From Calditrichia bacterium (GTDB lineage: Bacteria > Calditrichota > Calditrichia > RBG-13-44-9): DNA of 21,844 nt. Within the stretch, counting starts at the first letter, position 1. Every line of letters begins with the position of its first letter. The stretch covers positions 1-21,844 of the forward strand of contig JALXCH010000220.1 in the NCBI GenBank assembly GCA_026991005.1, given 5' to 3'. Position numbers and translations under genes: made by a program. Under the pieces are notes generated by a model, which did not search any database, was not told where the DNA came from, and was given only the letters and a program-made list of their open reading frames with translations. Below are positions 7,144 through 13,592 of this stretch, in pieces.

Positions 7144-8337
7144 ATGTGGATTCAACGGACGCTAGCAACAAAACTTAAAGAAGCTGCTCAAAAATATCCG
7201 GTAGTCACCCTGACCGGTCCCCGTCAATCTGGCAAAACCACCTTGGTCAGGATGGTTTTTCCGGAGTATCAGTATATTTCTCTAGAAAAACCGGATGAAC
7301 GAAGTTTCGCTCAAGAAGACCCTCGGGGATTTTTGAATCGCTTTAAAGAAGGGGTTATTTTGGACGAAGTACAGCGGGTACCAACACTGTTTTCCTATAT
7401 TCAAGGGATAGTGGACGAGCGCAATTCACCGGGTCAGTATATTTTAACCGGATCCCACAATTTTTTGCTTCATGAGAAAATTTCGCAATCCCTGGCGGGA
7501 CGTACGGCTGTTTTGTACCTTCTGCCATTTTCCAAGAGGGAGCTCTTTCAGGAGCCTCCCCTTCATCCGGACCAGTTTCCCTCCCTCGAACCAGGTGCGG
7601 TGGAATTCCCGGATTTATGGGAAGTGTTATTCAAAGGATTCTATCCCCGGATTCACCACAACCAGTTGGATGCCCGGGAATGGTTAGCCGATTATTATCA
7701 GACTTATATCGAGCGAGATGTCCGTCTAATAGTGAATATTGGGGATTTACTTTTATTTGACAAATTCATCCGTTTGTGCGCCGGTCGCAATGGTCAACTG
7801 GTCAATTTCTCCACTCTGGCTGCCGATGCCGGAATTAGTACGATGACAGCGAAACGCTGGTTATCGGTTCTCCAGGCAAGTTTCATTGTGGCCCTTGTAC
7901 CACCCCACTATCGGAATTTCCGGAAGCGGCTAATCAAATCACCTAAATTATATTTCTTCGATACCGGTTTACTAGCGTTTCTTCTAGGAGCTCGCACACC
8001 CGAAGAACTGGCATTTCATGCTTTACGGGGCGCGGTTTTTGAATCTTTTGTTTATTCGGAACTTTATAAAGCTCACGTGCATTCCCGCCTGCTTCCTTCC
8101 ATTTATTTCTGGCACGATTTTAAAGGGCATGAGGTTGATTTCATTCTCGAGCGCGGTCCCAAATTTCTGCCCATTGAGGCGAAATCCGGGGAAACGTTAG
8201 CAAAAGAACATTTTCGGAACTTACTTTATTACCGTAAACTTGCTGGTGAGGTAGCAGAACAACCGGTTTTAATTTATGGAGGGAGCGAGAGTTATATCCG
8301 ACAGGGAGTTCAGGTTCTCTCCTGGAAACAGATTTAA
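7144..8337 (+). CDS. AAA-type ATPase with DUF4143 C-terminal domain
   Basis: The 397-residue protein has Walker A GPRQSGKT (25-32), Walker B VILDE (71-75), the sensor segment ILTGSHN (100-106) and SLAGR (116-120), all typical of the AAA_14 family. The C-terminal DUF4143 half has a winged-helix-like stretch (about 218-258) and a PD-(D/E)xK-like core: Glu300, Asp332 (GHEVDFIL) and Glu345-x-Lys347 (PIEAKSG). Such proteins are very common in bacteria and archaea, often in many copies; their function is not settled and a defence or mobile-element role has been suggested. The first in-frame ATG (7051) lies upstream of the promoter, so 7144 is used. It has its own promoter and operator candidate and ends convergently with the toxin-antitoxin pair. 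Confidence 0.88.
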   Translation: MWIQRTLATKLKEAAQKYPVVTLTGPRQSGKTTLVRMVFPEYQYISLEKPDERSFAQEDPRGFLNRFKEGVILDEVQRVPTLFSYIQGIVDERNSPGQYILTGSHNFLLHEKISQSLAGRTAVLYLLPFSKRELFQEPPLHPDQFPSLEPGAVEFPDLWEVLFKGFYPRIHHNQLDAREWLADYYQTYIERDVRLIVNIGDLLLFDKFIRLCAGRNGQLVNFSTLAADAGISTMTAKRWLSVLQASFIVALVPPHYRNFRKRLIKSPKLYFFDTGLLAFLLGARTPEELAFHALRGAVFESFVYSELYKAHVHSRLLPSIYFWHDFKGHEVDFILERGPKFLPIEAKSGETLAKEHFRNLLYYRKLAGEVAEQPVLIYGGSESYIRQGVQVLSWKQI

Positions 8338-8421
8338 ATATGTAAAAAAAAAAGAAGAAGAAATTCCCAACACTTTTAAAATATCATGGGCTAAAAAGAT
8401 GCACTCATAAGCAATCTATGT

Positions 8422-8775
8422 TTATATCTTTCTTAAACGAATCTTTTTGGAAGTAATTACTGTGAAGCTGTCTTTTAAGTTTACTCTATATTTTTCGATT
8501 ACTTTTAAAAGCGAATGCATAATAGCATCACGTTCTGAAAATTTATATCGCAATAGAATAACTCCAATTTTATAACCATGAGAGAATACCCATTCTCCAA
8601 AATCTTTATCCTCTGTAATAATTATTGCATCTTCATTTCGTGCAAATTCCAATACTTCTTCATCTTGAATTCCAGGTTTGTCTTTAACCACTGAAATTAT
8701 AAAAATGCCTTTTTTCTTTAAAAACGAAACGATTTGAAAATCAACATTTTCATCAATGAGGAACTTAAGGTTCAA
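8422..8775 (-). CDS. DUF5615 PIN-like toxin component
   Basis: The 117-residue protein starts MNLKFLIDENVDFQIVSFL and has LIDEN (6-10), IIITEDKDFGEWVF and GVILLRY, the pattern of DUF5615 (Mut7-C/PIN-like) proteins, with acidic residues Asp8, Glu9 and the DKDFGE cluster as likely metal ligands. These are presumed ribonuclease toxins by similarity to PIN domains. It is encoded directly after a DUF433 gene with an 11-bp overlap, so the two are probably translationally coupled. The genes are more AT-rich than the neighbours, as expected for acquired toxin-antitoxin loci. The toxin role comes from family association, not from direct evidence. Confidence 0.85.
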   Translation of the reverse strand: MNLKFLIDENVDFQIVSFLKKKGIFIISVVKDKPGIQDEEVLEFARNEDAIIITEDKDFGEWVFSHGYKIGVILLRYKFSERDAIMHSLLKVIEKYRVNLKDSFTVITSKKIRLRKI

Positions 8776-8989
8776 TTACCTCTTCCTCCGAAATAACCTT
8801 TGCAGAATACTCCAGACAGGCATAGATATCTTCTCTGGTTAAATTAGGATATGCTTTTAAAATTTCCGCAACATCCATTCCCTCGGAAAGTTTCTTTAAG
8901 ATTAATTCCACAGGAATTCGCGTGCCTTTGATTACAGGTTTTCCTAACAAAATATTCGGATCTGAAATTATGTGGTTTTTATAGTTCAT
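8765..8989 (-). CDS. DUF433 antitoxin component
   Basis: The 74-residue protein shows the DUF433 signature: ISDPNILLGKPVIKGTRIPV (8-27), then LILKKLSEGMDVAEILKAYP and LTREDIYACLEY, an HTH-like helical domain. DUF433 proteins are generally found just upstream of DUF5615 PIN-like proteins and are taken to be the antitoxin and probably an autorepressor. Here the order is antitoxin first, toxin second, with the toxin ATG inside the antitoxin's last codons. A promoter lies at 9011-9039. Length is normal for the family. Confidence 0.88.
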   Translation of the reverse strand: MNYKNHIISDPNILLGKPVIKGTRIPVELILKKLSEGMDVAEILKAYPNLTREDIYACLEYSAKVISEEEVIEP

Positions 8990-9010
8990 TTTTACGCTGC
9001 TTTTTATTTT

Positions 9011-9039
9011 AATTTACAAAATAAAGTGCTATGTAACAA
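9011..9039 (-). promoter_or_regulatory. Promoter of the DUF433/DUF5615 pair
   Basis: On the minus strand TTGTTA (9039-9034) and TAAATT (9016-9011) are 17 bases apart, and the -10 box is 21 bases before the ATG. The -35 box overlaps the first bases of the REP-like hairpin at 9037-9068. Confidence 0.5.
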
Positions 9040-9068
9040 GTCCCCGCACTTCAAAGTGCCGGGACTTG
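9037..9068. repeat. REP-like palindrome on the 3' side of the RAYT gene
   Basis: CAAGTCCC (9037-9044) pairs with GGGACTTG (9061-9068), and inside it CACT (9047-9050) pairs with AGTG (9055-9058). The sequence is closely related to the hairpins at 9679-9731 on the other side of the RAYT gene. Confidence 0.7.
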
Positions 9069-9075
9069 ATAAAAA

Positions 9076-9657
9076 TCACTCATCAAGCAACAACCTCTTC
9101 ACTTCTTCTGGAGATTTTTCTGTACCCTGTAAGTAGTCTTCAACAAAAGATTTGTACAATTCGGGAGTGGCAAAATATTTTTTGACGAAATAGCGATCAA
9201 TAAGCTTTCCTTTCCTTAAATTTACCCACTCCAAAAAGTTGGAATAAGGCCAATCCTCTAATTTTTTTACCAGCCCTGCTTTCACCGGATTCCCGTGAAT
9301 ATATCGGCAAAGGTGCAGGAGATAATTTTCGTCTTCCACTAAAATGGCTTTGAATCGAGCTTCGAATAATGTACCAGTTCGGCCGTATCGTTTGTTATAT
9401 GCTTTGGAATAGCGATTGAACAGACGTTGCATTAAAATTGAAATCCCAATCTCTCCATCCTGACGAAACAAAAAATGGTAGTGATTGGGCATTAAACAGT
9501 AGGCAATTACGGAAATATTGAATTCTCTTGAGTAATGATGTAACCATTTTAGCAAATAAATGTAATTTTCGTGTTCACGAAATAATAGCGGAATAGTCGA
9601 GCGATTGTAAATGTGATAGTAATGCCCTCTTTTAAATAGTGTTTTTCGTTTGGGCAT
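9076..9657 (-). CDS. REP-associated tyrosine transposase (RAYT, Y1/IS200-like domain)
   Basis: The 193-residue protein has the HUH motif in AYCLMPNHYHFLF (His59-x-His61), the usual 'FNRYSKAYNKRYGRTGTLF' block (80-98) in which the catalytic Tyr is expected, FEARFKAILV (98-107) and CRYIHGNPVKAGLV (117-130). These mark Y1 transposases of the TnpA_REP branch, single-copy chromosomal enzymes that act on REP hairpins instead of moving as an IS. The gene is bracketed by REP-like palindromes at 9037-9068 and 9679-9731, which fits this. AAGGAG precedes the ATG. The protein appears complete. Which of the Tyr residues at 83, 87 and 91 is catalytic cannot be settled by eye. Confidence 0.9.
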   Translation of the reverse strand: MPKRKTLFKRGHYYHIYNRSTIPLLFREHENYIYLLKWLHHYSREFNISVIAYCLMPNHYHFLFRQDGEIGISILMQRLFNRYSKAYNKRYGRTGTLFEARFKAILVEDENYLLHLCRYIHGNPVKAGLVKKLEDWPYSNFLEWVNLRKGKLIDRYFVKKYFATPELYKSFVEDYLQGTEKSPEEVKRLLLDE

Positions 9658-9678
9658 GGTAGTCTCCTTTTTTTCAAA

Positions 9679-9731
9679 TCCCCGGCCCTTACAAAGTGCC
9701 GGGGACTTTAGGCACTTCGTGCCGGGGACTT
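9679..9731. repeat. Pair of REP-like hairpins on the 5' side of the RAYT gene
   Basis: TCCCCGGC (9679-9686) pairs with GCCGGGGA (9698-9705), and GGCAC (9711-9715) pairs with GTGCC (9719-9723). The 13-mer GTGCCGGGGACTT occurs twice, at 9697-9709 and 9719-9731. This is a BIME-like double unit. Its distal part lies inside the end of the nth reading frame. Confidence 0.75.
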
Positions 9732-10358
9732 AATAGAGGGGCACCACTCCCGGAAGGGGCATTCCTCGCACTTCGGTTTGCGTGCCTGACAGATGTGCCG
9801 CCCGAACAGAATCATGGCATTGCTGAACCAGGTCCATTTTTCCTGTGGCACCAGCGCCATGAGCTCCTGCTCGATTTTATCCACGTTTTTCTTCTCTCCT
9901 GTTAACTCCAGGCGCTGTACCACCCGGCGCACATGGGTATCCACCGCAATCCCCTGATTCAGTCCGTAGGCATTCCCTAGCACCATGGCGGCGGTTTTGC
10001 GTCCCACTCCGGGCAATTGAGTGAGCTTTTCGATATCCCGAGGCACTTCGCCACCAAATTCTTCGACTAATTTCTGGCAGCAGTTGCGCAGGGCTTTGGC
10101 CTTGTTGCGATAAAATCCGGTAGGCCGAATATCCTCCTCCAATTCCTCCACCGGCACCTGCAGGAAGTCCTGCGGTGAGCGGTATTTCTCGAACAGCGTT
10201 TCGGTGACCCTGTTCACCCGCTCGTCGGTGCACTGAGCGGAGAGAATCACCGCCACCAGCAGTTCAAATCCATTACGGTAGCGCAGGGCTAGCGGCGCCT
10301 CGGGATACATTTTCTGCAGTTCCTGAATCACCCGGTTTATTTTTTCCTGTTTGTCCAT
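9708..10358 (-). CDS. nth: Endonuclease III (DNA glycosylase / AP lyase)
   Basis: This base-excision repair enzyme removes oxidised pyrimidines and cleaves the abasic site. The 216-residue protein has the helix-hairpin-helix LPGVGRKTA (115-123) with catalytic Lys121, catalytic Asp140 (IAVDTHVRR), the LLVAVILSAQCTDERVN segment (33-49), and four Cys (190, 197, 200, 206; C-x6-C-x2-C-x5-C) for the [4Fe-4S] cluster. Length is normal. The ATG has CGGAGGAG upstream. Oddly, the last seven residues after the cluster (KSPARSA) and the stop codon come from the REP-like repeat at 9711-9731, so the original 3' end was probably replaced or extended by repeat insertion. The cluster and active site are untouched, so the enzyme should be functional. 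Confidence 0.95.
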   Translation of the reverse strand: MDKQEKINRVIQELQKMYPEAPLALRYRNGFELLVAVILSAQCTDERVNRVTETLFEKYRSPQDFLQVPVEELEEDIRPTGFYRNKAKALRNCCQKLVEEFGGEVPRDIEKLTQLPGVGRKTAAMVLGNAYGLNQGIAVDTHVRRVVQRLELTGEKKNVDKIEQELMALVPQEKWTWFSNAMILFGRHICQARKPKCEECPFREWCPSIKSPARSA

Positions 10359-10550
10359 GGTTCTCCTCCGGAATTGTATTTCGCATTAAAATAATTCATT
10401 TCGGGGAAAATCTCAAATTTTAAATGGGTAATTTATAAGGGCATAAGGACATAGGGGCATAAAGCATCAATGAACGTTCGGAGAAGAGTAACCCAATGTT
10501 TAAATCCGAACACGACTTTTTATTTCCGGGTCATTCGAGGGATTCCGGGG

Positions 10551-10578
10551 TTTACTTTTCTTAATATTTTTCTAAATT
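10551..10578 (+). promoter_or_regulatory. Possible promoter of the ECF sigma operon
   Basis: TTTACT (10551-10556) and TAAATT (10573-10578) are 16 bases apart, 43 bases before the sigma gene. No typical ECF-type -35 (GGAAC-like) is evident here, so self-activation is not visible from this site. Confidence 0.3.
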
Positions 10579-10620
10579 GCAGTAAATGTTTTGCCGGGGT
10601 GAATCGTATTTAAGGTGAAC

Positions 10621-11172
10621 ATGGGATGGAATGAGCCAAAAGTTGATGTGGGGGCGCTAAAGCGGGGCGAGGCGGCCGCCTTCCAGCGGCTGGCGAAGGT
10701 GTTCGGGGAAACCTCTCTCCGGATTGCCTACCATTACACCGGCGATCCGGACGAAGCGCGGGATATCGTACAGGAGACGTTTCTGAAAGTGTTCCAGCGC
10801 ATCCGGCATTTCCAAGACGGACGGCCCTTCGCCCCCTGGTACTTCCGGATTCTCACCAACACCTGCCGGGACTGGAAACGAAATTTCTTTCGAAGACGTT
10901 GCCAGGCGTTGCACGAAACCGAGCTGGAACCGCTCCAACCGTCAGCAGCGGACAATGCAACCGTGCAATGGATTCAACAGCAGATCACACAGATGCCGCC
11001 CCGAATGCGCATGGCGTTTATTCTGCACTACCAGGAGGAATTCTCCGTGAGGGAAGTGGCCGAGATGCTGGGTGTTTCCGAGAACACCGTGCGGGTACAA
11101 TTGATGAAGGGACGGCAATTGCTCAGAAAATTTTACGAAAAACATCGCGAGGAATTCGAAAATGACCTGTAA
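10621..11172 (+). CDS. ECF-type RNA polymerase sigma factor
   Basis: The 183-residue protein has a sigma-70 region 2 (about 20-95: 'YHYTGDPDEARDIVQETFLK' with FAPWYFRILTNTCRDWKR) and region 4 (about 120-170: MPPRMRMAFILHYQEEFSVREV and LGVSENTVRVQLMKGRQLLR, a clear helix-turn-helix). There is no region 1 or 3, which is the ECF layout. It directs RNA polymerase to a small regulon, normally held inactive by the anti-sigma factor encoded next. A GTG at 10615 could also start the frame, but it lies in the ribosome site (AAGGTG), so ATG 10621 is chosen. It overlaps the anti-sigma gene by 11 bases. The inducing signal is unknown. Confidence 0.92.
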   Translation: MGWNEPKVDVGALKRGEAAAFQRLAKVFGETSLRIAYHYTGDPDEARDIVQETFLKVFQRIRHFQDGRPFAPWYFRILTNTCRDWKRNFFRRRCQALHETELEPLQPSAADNATVQWIQQQITQMPPRMRMAFILHYQEEFSVREVAEMLGVSENTVRVQLMKGRQLLRKFYEKHREEFENDL

Positions 11173-11623
11173 AGAGGTTCAACAAAAGCTGGCGGATGCC
11201 TTTGATCGGGACGAACTGGTTACTCTGCCGCCAGAGGTGAGGAATCATTTGCAGCATTGTGCTGCCTGCCGGAGCTACCTGGAACAGCTGGAGCAGCTGG
11301 ATGTGGGCCTCCGGCAATTGCCTGCCGTCAAAACGAGCCCGCGGTTTTCCGCAGAGGAACTCCGGAAACTGACAGAATTCCTGGAAAGGGAGCAATCTCC
11401 AACCCGGCGGAAGTCGCTCCGCTGGCAGCGAGCCATTCTGGCAGCTGCGGCGGCGCTGCTGATGGTGCTCGGTTCTTTTCTGCTTCCCCGCTTGAACCAT
11501 TCACCGGCGCCGAAACAACCGGAGTTCTACCTGCGCTCGCTGGATTCGCCCAATTCGGTGGCGACGCCCATCGTTTTCCAGAGCGAGAAGGAACAAAGCC
11601 CGCTCATCATCTGGCTCAATTAG
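11162..11623 (+). CDS. Zinc-finger anti-sigma factor, membrane anchored
   Basis: The 153-residue protein has an N-terminal ZAS-type anti-sigma domain with Cys3 and H-x3-C-x2-C (His29, Cys33, Cys36), then a basic stretch and one membrane helix (about 89-109, AILAAAAALLMVLGSFLLP), then a short outer segment. This is the standard layout of a membrane anti-sigma factor that binds the ECF sigma in the cytoplasm and releases it on an envelope signal. The ATG lies inside the end of the sigma gene, so the two are translationally coupled. The short extracytoplasmic part (about 44 residues) makes direct ligand sensing less likely than protease or partner control; that is inference. Confidence 0.88.
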   Translation: MTCKEVQQKLADAFDRDELVTLPPEVRNHLQHCAACRSYLEQLEQLDVGLRQLPAVKTSPRFSAEELRKLTEFLEREQSPTRRKSLRWQRAILAAAAALLMVLGSFLLPRLNHSPAPKQPEFYLRSLDSPNSVATPIVFQSEKEQSPLIIWLN

Positions 11624-11644
11624 GCTAAAAAAAGGAGGTACATC

Positions 11645-12742
11645 ATGATTCGCCTGTATTACTGGATTCCACTTTTCCTCTCATTGCTTCTCCTCTTCTG
11701 CCAGGGTAAAAAGGGAGGGGAAGTCCAGCTCTACGAACTCAAGATTTTTCTCCTGCAGGGCAGCAACCAGTCCCGGGAAAGCAGCGTTCCCCTGTTTGCC
11801 GGGGAGACCAGCATCCGTTTCATCGAAAACGTGATGAAAGACCGGGAAAGCCTGAAGGAACAATTGAAGAACACCTTCGGTTACCAGCAGATCGAGCTGC
11901 TGGAGGCTACCGGATTTACTTTTTTGCGTTCGGGTAAGGAGCAACAATTTCTGCTGCCACTGGACGAGCGGTATCTGCTGCGCCTGATTTTACTCCCGGG
12001 CGGTGAGGAAAACCACTTACCGCTGCACGTGACTCTGGTGAAATCGTCCGAAGAGCTTCCCCTCCCGAAGGAAGAAGAACGGGAGGAATGGAATCGCTAT
12101 TTCACCCAGATTGGTGCGGAAAACCGGTTGTTTTCCCTGCGGGCGGATGTGCCGCTGAAGAAAGGGATCATGCTGGGCAAGGCTTTGCCGGAGGATGGTT
12201 CGGAAGCGCTCTTCCTGCTTGTGCAGCCACTAAAAAACCACGTTTCGACGGTGGCGGAACTGAAAGAGATTCTGCAAACTTACCCCCGGCAGGTTGATAT
12301 CTACGGCGAAAACGCCTACCGGGACTTTCTGCAGACGGTTTACCGGAAACTGGGCGCTTCGTATCCCGAGGGGAAAACCCAATTCGCTTTTACGGAAAAT
12401 GCCGGGAGCGCGGCGGACTCCCTTCTCAATGTCGTACCCTTTGCGGAGTTGAGTAAACGTCCGGTGGTGAAAAAGACCGTCCAGCCGTCTTACCCGGAGG
12501 ATGCCCGGCGCCAGGGTAAAGAAGGGATGACGGTGGTTTCCATTCTGGTGGATGAGCAGGGGCAGGTGATTCGGGAGAAGCTTGTCAAGTCCAGCGGGAG
12601 TGCCAGTCTGGACAGCGCCGCCCTGGCAGCAGCGCGCCAATTCCGGTTTCTCCCCGGGGAAAAAGACGGTCGGGCAGTGAAAGTCTGGATGAAGCTACCT
12701 TTCGCTTTCCGCCTGAAAAAGGACACCTCTTCCGGTAACTAA
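11645..12742 (+). CDS. TonB-domain envelope protein of the ECF operon
   Basis: The 365-residue protein starts with a signal sequence, MIRLYYWIPLFLSLLLLFCQ; Cys19 could be lipidated, although Phe at -1 is atypical of a lipobox. Residues about 28-260 are a domain I do not recognise. Residues about 263-358 are a TonB C-terminal domain: VVPFAELSKRP, QPSYPEDARRQG, VDEQGQV, SSGSASLDSAALAAARQFRF and PGEKDGRAVKVW. There is no proline-rich linker, so it is unlikely to be a classical energy-coupling TonB. A very strong ribosome site (AAAGGAGG) lies 7 bases before the ATG. It follows the anti-sigma gene by 21 bases and probably belongs to the same operon, perhaps as a target or sensor in the envelope. 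Its TonB domain is closely similar to the protein at 13113. Confidence 0.8.
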   Translation: MIRLYYWIPLFLSLLLLFCQGKKGGEVQLYELKIFLLQGSNQSRESSVPLFAGETSIRFIENVMKDRESLKEQLKNTFGYQQIELLEATGFTFLRSGKEQQFLLPLDERYLLRLILLPGGEENHLPLHVTLVKSSEELPLPKEEEREEWNRYFTQIGAENRLFSLRADVPLKKGIMLGKALPEDGSEALFLLVQPLKNHVSTVAELKEILQTYPRQVDIYGENAYRDFLQTVYRKLGASYPEGKTQFAFTENAGSAADSLLNVVPFAELSKRPVVKKTVQPSYPEDARRQGKEGMTVVSILVDEQGQVIREKLVKSSGSASLDSAALAAARQFRFLPGEKDGRAVKVWMKLPFAFRLKKDTSSGN

Positions 12743-12755
12743 CGGAACTACCGGA
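12731..12755 (+). terminator. Hairpin overlapping the stop of the TonB-domain gene
   Basis: TCCGGTA (12731-12737) pairs with TACCGGA (12749-12755) around an 11-base loop that contains the stop codon. No T run follows, so it may stabilise the mRNA end instead of acting as an intrinsic terminator. Confidence 0.3.
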
Positions 12756-13058
12756 GAAATCAACTGAATCCGCACCCCCGTGCTGTTCACCCGGGGAATC
12801 CGGATCAATCAAACCCATTTTTCGCGGTTACAGCGCAGGAAACCGCTCGGAGCTTGCTGGGGATGATGGTCAGCTTCAGAAAGTGATCGAAGGATTTCAG
12901 GTGAGAGAGGAATCCGTTCCTTCTCCGGTTATGCAAAATCACACTTCCCTGGGGAACATTCTTGGCCATGCACGATGGGAACAAAGCGCTCTTTTTCCGT
13001 GCCCCGGAGCAGATGTTCGCGATACTACGCCTCTGCGACAGGGGGTTAGCAATCCGAT
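12743..13058. other. Intergenic stretch with no recognised feature
   Basis: About 316 bases of fairly GC-rich DNA lie between the two TonB-domain genes. The frames present are short and lack ribosome sites or motifs. It may be decayed coding sequence from the duplication that produced the second TonB domain, but no similarity is visible by eye. Confidence 0.4.
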
Positions 13059-13087
13059 TTGCAAAAATTAGAAAAATTAAGTAAATT
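13059..13087 (+). promoter_or_regulatory. Promoter of the stand-alone TonB-domain gene
   Basis: TTGCAA (13059-13064) and TAAATT (13082-13087) have an exact 17-base spacer. The -10 box is 25 bases before the ATG, so the leader is very short, with a strong AAGGAGGG ribosome site. Confidence 0.55.
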
Positions 13088-13112
13088 CAATTAAAATTTA
13101 AGGAGGGAACTC

Positions 13113-13481
13113 ATGGGTAAGCCTATTAGTGCATTATTGATTGTGGGGCTCTTGTTATTCGTTGCATTTGCCGGGGGAGACATTGTCCCCTTTGAAGAGC
13201 TTACCGTAAAGCCCCGGGTGATTAAAAGGGTGGAACCCCAATTCCCCATGGAGGCCCGGAAAAACCACTGGAGCGGCAAGGTGGTGATTAAAGCCGTTCT
13301 GGACGAAACCGGTAAGGTCACCAGGTGTACGGTATTGGAATCTTCCGGGCACAAAGCGCTGGACGATGCTGCGATTCAAGCGATTATGCAGTGGAAATAC
13401 TCACCCGGTAAAAAAGACGGGAAAGCGGTGAAAACGTGGGTACCAGTTCCGATTACTTTTCAATTCCTGGAGAAAAAATAA
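13113..13481 (+). CDS. Exported stand-alone TonB C-terminal-domain protein
   Basis: The 122-residue protein consists of a signal peptide (about 1-22, ALLIVGLLLFVAFAGG) and a single TonB C-terminal domain: VPFEELTVKPRVIKRVEPQFP, VVIKAVLDETGKVTRCTVLE, SSGHKALDDAAIQAI, KYSPGKKDGKAVKTWVPVP. It shares the VPF-EL lead-in and the PGxKDGxAVKxW block with the C-terminus of the protein at 11645, so the two are paralogues. It has no membrane anchor after processing and no Pro-rich linker, so energy coupling to ExbBD is unlikely; a periplasmic or outer-membrane binding role is more likely. It has its own promoter and a strong AAGGAGGG site. Confidence 0.85.
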   Translation: MGKPISALLIVGLLLFVAFAGGDIVPFEELTVKPRVIKRVEPQFPMEARKNHWSGKVVIKAVLDETGKVTRCTVLESSGHKALDDAAIQAIMQWKYSPGKKDGKAVKTWVPVPITFQFLEKK

Positions 13482-13592
13482 GCTTCAACGGTTTTTTAAG
13501 GAGAGGAGACTCCAGGAAAGGCTCTTTCTTATGTAATGTAAAGTTCTATGTGTCAGCAATCGAAAATCTTATCTAATTTGCAAAGTACGACT

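Noticed and set aside
10438..10464. GGGCATAA direct repeats as a regulatory iteron
   Set aside because: Two short copies in low-complexity sequence are not enough to support an iteron or operator.
11257..11628. 123-codon plus-strand frame inside the anti-sigma gene
   Set aside because: It is a +1 shadow of the anti-sigma factor, which has a clear zinc motif and membrane helix.
12883..13071. 62-codon plus-strand frame between the TonB-domain genes
   Set aside because: It has no ribosome site, low-complexity random-looking content, and overlaps the promoter of the next gene.
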